Source: Bacteroidota bacterium
GTDB lineage: Bacteria; Bacteroidota; Bacteroidia; Cytophagales; Cyclobacteriaceae
Reading direction: 5' to 3'
NCBI GenBank assembly: GCA_024280115.1
Contig: JAJRQT010000082.1
Span: forward strand, 1 to 64,000
DNA length: 64,000 nucleotides
The position numbers were made by a program, and so were the translations under genes. Shown one piece after another: positions 63,144-64,000 of this stretch. How positions within the stretch are numbered: the stretch's first letter is position 1; each line of letters begins with the position of its first letter. A model generated the notes under the pieces. The model made no database searches and was not told the origin of the DNA. It saw only the letters and a list, made by a program, of their open reading frames with translations.

Positions 63144-63860
63144 ATGGAAACAATTAAATCAATTGTAGAGAGTGCCCCGGGTTTTGTTGATATGATCGTC
63201 AGATTAGTGTTTAATAGCGCAGTTGCTTTTGTCATACTCCACTTTATATATAATCAATACAATAAAAAGAAATCTTTCATATTCAATTTATTCATTTTCA
63301 ACCTCATCATTTTTGGATTATCAACAGTTCTGACAAGAATTGAATTGAGTGTAGGTTCAGGATTTGGTTTGTTTGCCATATTCACGATGATGAGATATCG
63401 TAGTGAACAGATCAGCATGAAAGATATGGCGTATCTACTCATTATGATCGGTTTAGGGTTCATAAATTCCACCAGCTATGATGTGATTGGTGTTGAAGAG
63501 ATCCTGTTATTAAACTTTGTTATTACCGGAGTCGTTTTCGGCCTTGAGAAGGCATATTTCAGTAACAGGAAAAATAGCCAGAAAATCAAATATGACAAAA
63601 TTGAGCTGTTAAAGCCAAAATATAATCATCTTTTAAAAAGAGATTTATCTCTTCGCTTAGGAAAAGAAGTGATAGAAGTTAAAACAGATAATGTGAATTT
63701 CATAGAAGGATACGCCACTTTGAAGGTATATCATGGAAGTGATTATAATATTCATAATAATGAAGATGGGGATCAGATTCTATTGGATCATAATGAAGAG
63801 ATCAACAGAATTTTAGAGGAAAGAAAGCGAGAAATTAATCTGCCAAGAATGGTCAATTAA
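63144..63860 (+). CDS. DUF4956 membrane protein
   Basis: A 238-residue protein with four membrane helices (VRLVFNSAVAFVILHFIY, FIFNLFIFNLIIFGLSTVL, GFGLFAIFTMMRY, EEILLLNFVITGVVFGL), the GFGLFAIFTMMRYRSEQIS loop typical of DUF4956, and a hydrophilic C-terminal domain (KPKYNHLLKRDLSLRLGKEV ...). Function is unknown. In other bacteria the family is found beside VTC-domain polyphosphate polymerases. The next gene starts 36 bases downstream. Confidence 0.88.
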   Translation: METIKSIVESAPGFVDMIVRLVFNSAVAFVILHFIYNQYNKKKSFIFNLFIFNLIIFGLSTVLTRIELSVGSGFGLFAIFTMMRYRSEQISMKDMAYLLIMIGLGFINSTSYDVIGVEEILLLNFVITGVVFGLEKAYFSNRKNSQKIKYDKIELLKPKYNHLLKRDLSLRLGKEVIEVKTDNVNFIEGYATLKVYHGSDYNIHNNEDGDQILLDHNEEINRILEERKREINLPRMVN

Positions 63861-63896
63861 TTTCCGGGTAAAAATTATTATTTTACTTAGCAATCT

Positions 63897-64000
63897 ATGA
63901 AGAATCATTTTTTCATAATAAAAGCATTGATAGCCCTGACTATTTTTAGCTTTAATATTAAATCTATTTCTGCAAAGGATTTACCACTTTTTCAAAGTGA
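63897..64000 (+). CDS. exported protein, N-terminal end (partial)
   Basis: ATG at 63897 opens a frame that runs off the window. The 34 visible residues are a signal sequence (FFIIKALIALTIFSFNIKSI, then SAKDLPLFQS). A DUF2490-type outer-membrane protein often follows DUF4956 in this phylum, but the mature part is not visible. Confidence 0.6.
   Translation, partial: MKNHFFIIKALIALTIFSFNIKSISAKDLPLFQS

Overview
The window is AT-rich chromosomal DNA from a member of the Bacteroidota. The evidence is a complete sprA gene (Type IX secretion translocon), both classes of T9SS sorting domain (type A ending the broken gene at 5124-6289, type B/CHU_C ending the gene at 28794-30704), a MurF-alanine racemase fusion, DUF4837 and DUF4292 lipoproteins, paired energy-transducer TonB genes, tandem VCBS/ASPIC-UnbV lipoproteins and promoters of the TTTG-N19-TAnnTTTG type. 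Class and genus cannot be fixed from the sequence. It looks like a free-living saprospiral or cytophagal lineage. I see no phage, insertion sequence, CRISPR array, tRNA or rRNA.

Layout. 1-3626: the end of one VCBS/FG-GAP surface protein and a complete paralog. 3803-5038: lysA. 5124-8723: a secreted acidic T9SS cargo gene divergent from a histidine kinase/response regulator pair. The cargo gene has a frameshift, the kinase has an in-frame stop, and a three-copy 10-bp operator-like repeat lies between them. 8810-9532: an orphan HisA-like barrel missing both catalytic aspartates. 10011-12470: murF-alr. 12476-13504: a membrane-anchored protein with a DUF6973-like C-terminus. 13716-19872: a seven-PAS hybrid kinase followed by a receiver-kinase. 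19994-24176: a GalU-like nucleotidyltransferase one base upstream of a 1106-residue fusion of a fucokinase-type GHMP kinase and a UDPGP pyrophosphorylase. 24181-32165 (minus strand): pdhB, a TPR lipoprotein, a glycosyltransferase, ybaB, a CHU_C protein and hisS. 32569-34039: rpsU, xerC and hpf. 34083-35333: metK. 35677-43100: enoyl-CoA hydratase, a flippase, a sugar nucleotidyltransferase, then TPR, DUF4292 and EnvC-like envelope genes, and tatA. 43671-56845: MltD-like transglycosylase, DUF4837, ruvA, sprA, gcvH, vanZ-like and two tonB genes. 56866-58877: ACC deaminase-like and rluD-like genes. 59141-61324: a TonB-dependent receptor led by two TPP riboswitches in tandem, so probably a thiamin importer. 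61685-64000: a NadR-like kinase, a wrecked sulfatase pseudogene, a DUF4956 membrane protein and the start of another exported protein.

Much of the content serves the cell envelope: peptidoglycan synthesis and remodelling (MurF-Alr, MltD, EnvC-like), export (SprA, TatA, T9SS cargo), outer-membrane uptake (TonB, thiamin receptor) and surface sugars (flippase, GT2, nucleotidyltransferases). The least ordinary items are the kinase-pyrophosphorylase fusion with its GalU-like partner, the catalytic-residue-less HisA homolog, the tandem TPP riboswitch, and the two-component locus in which both divergent genes are broken around a symmetric operator.
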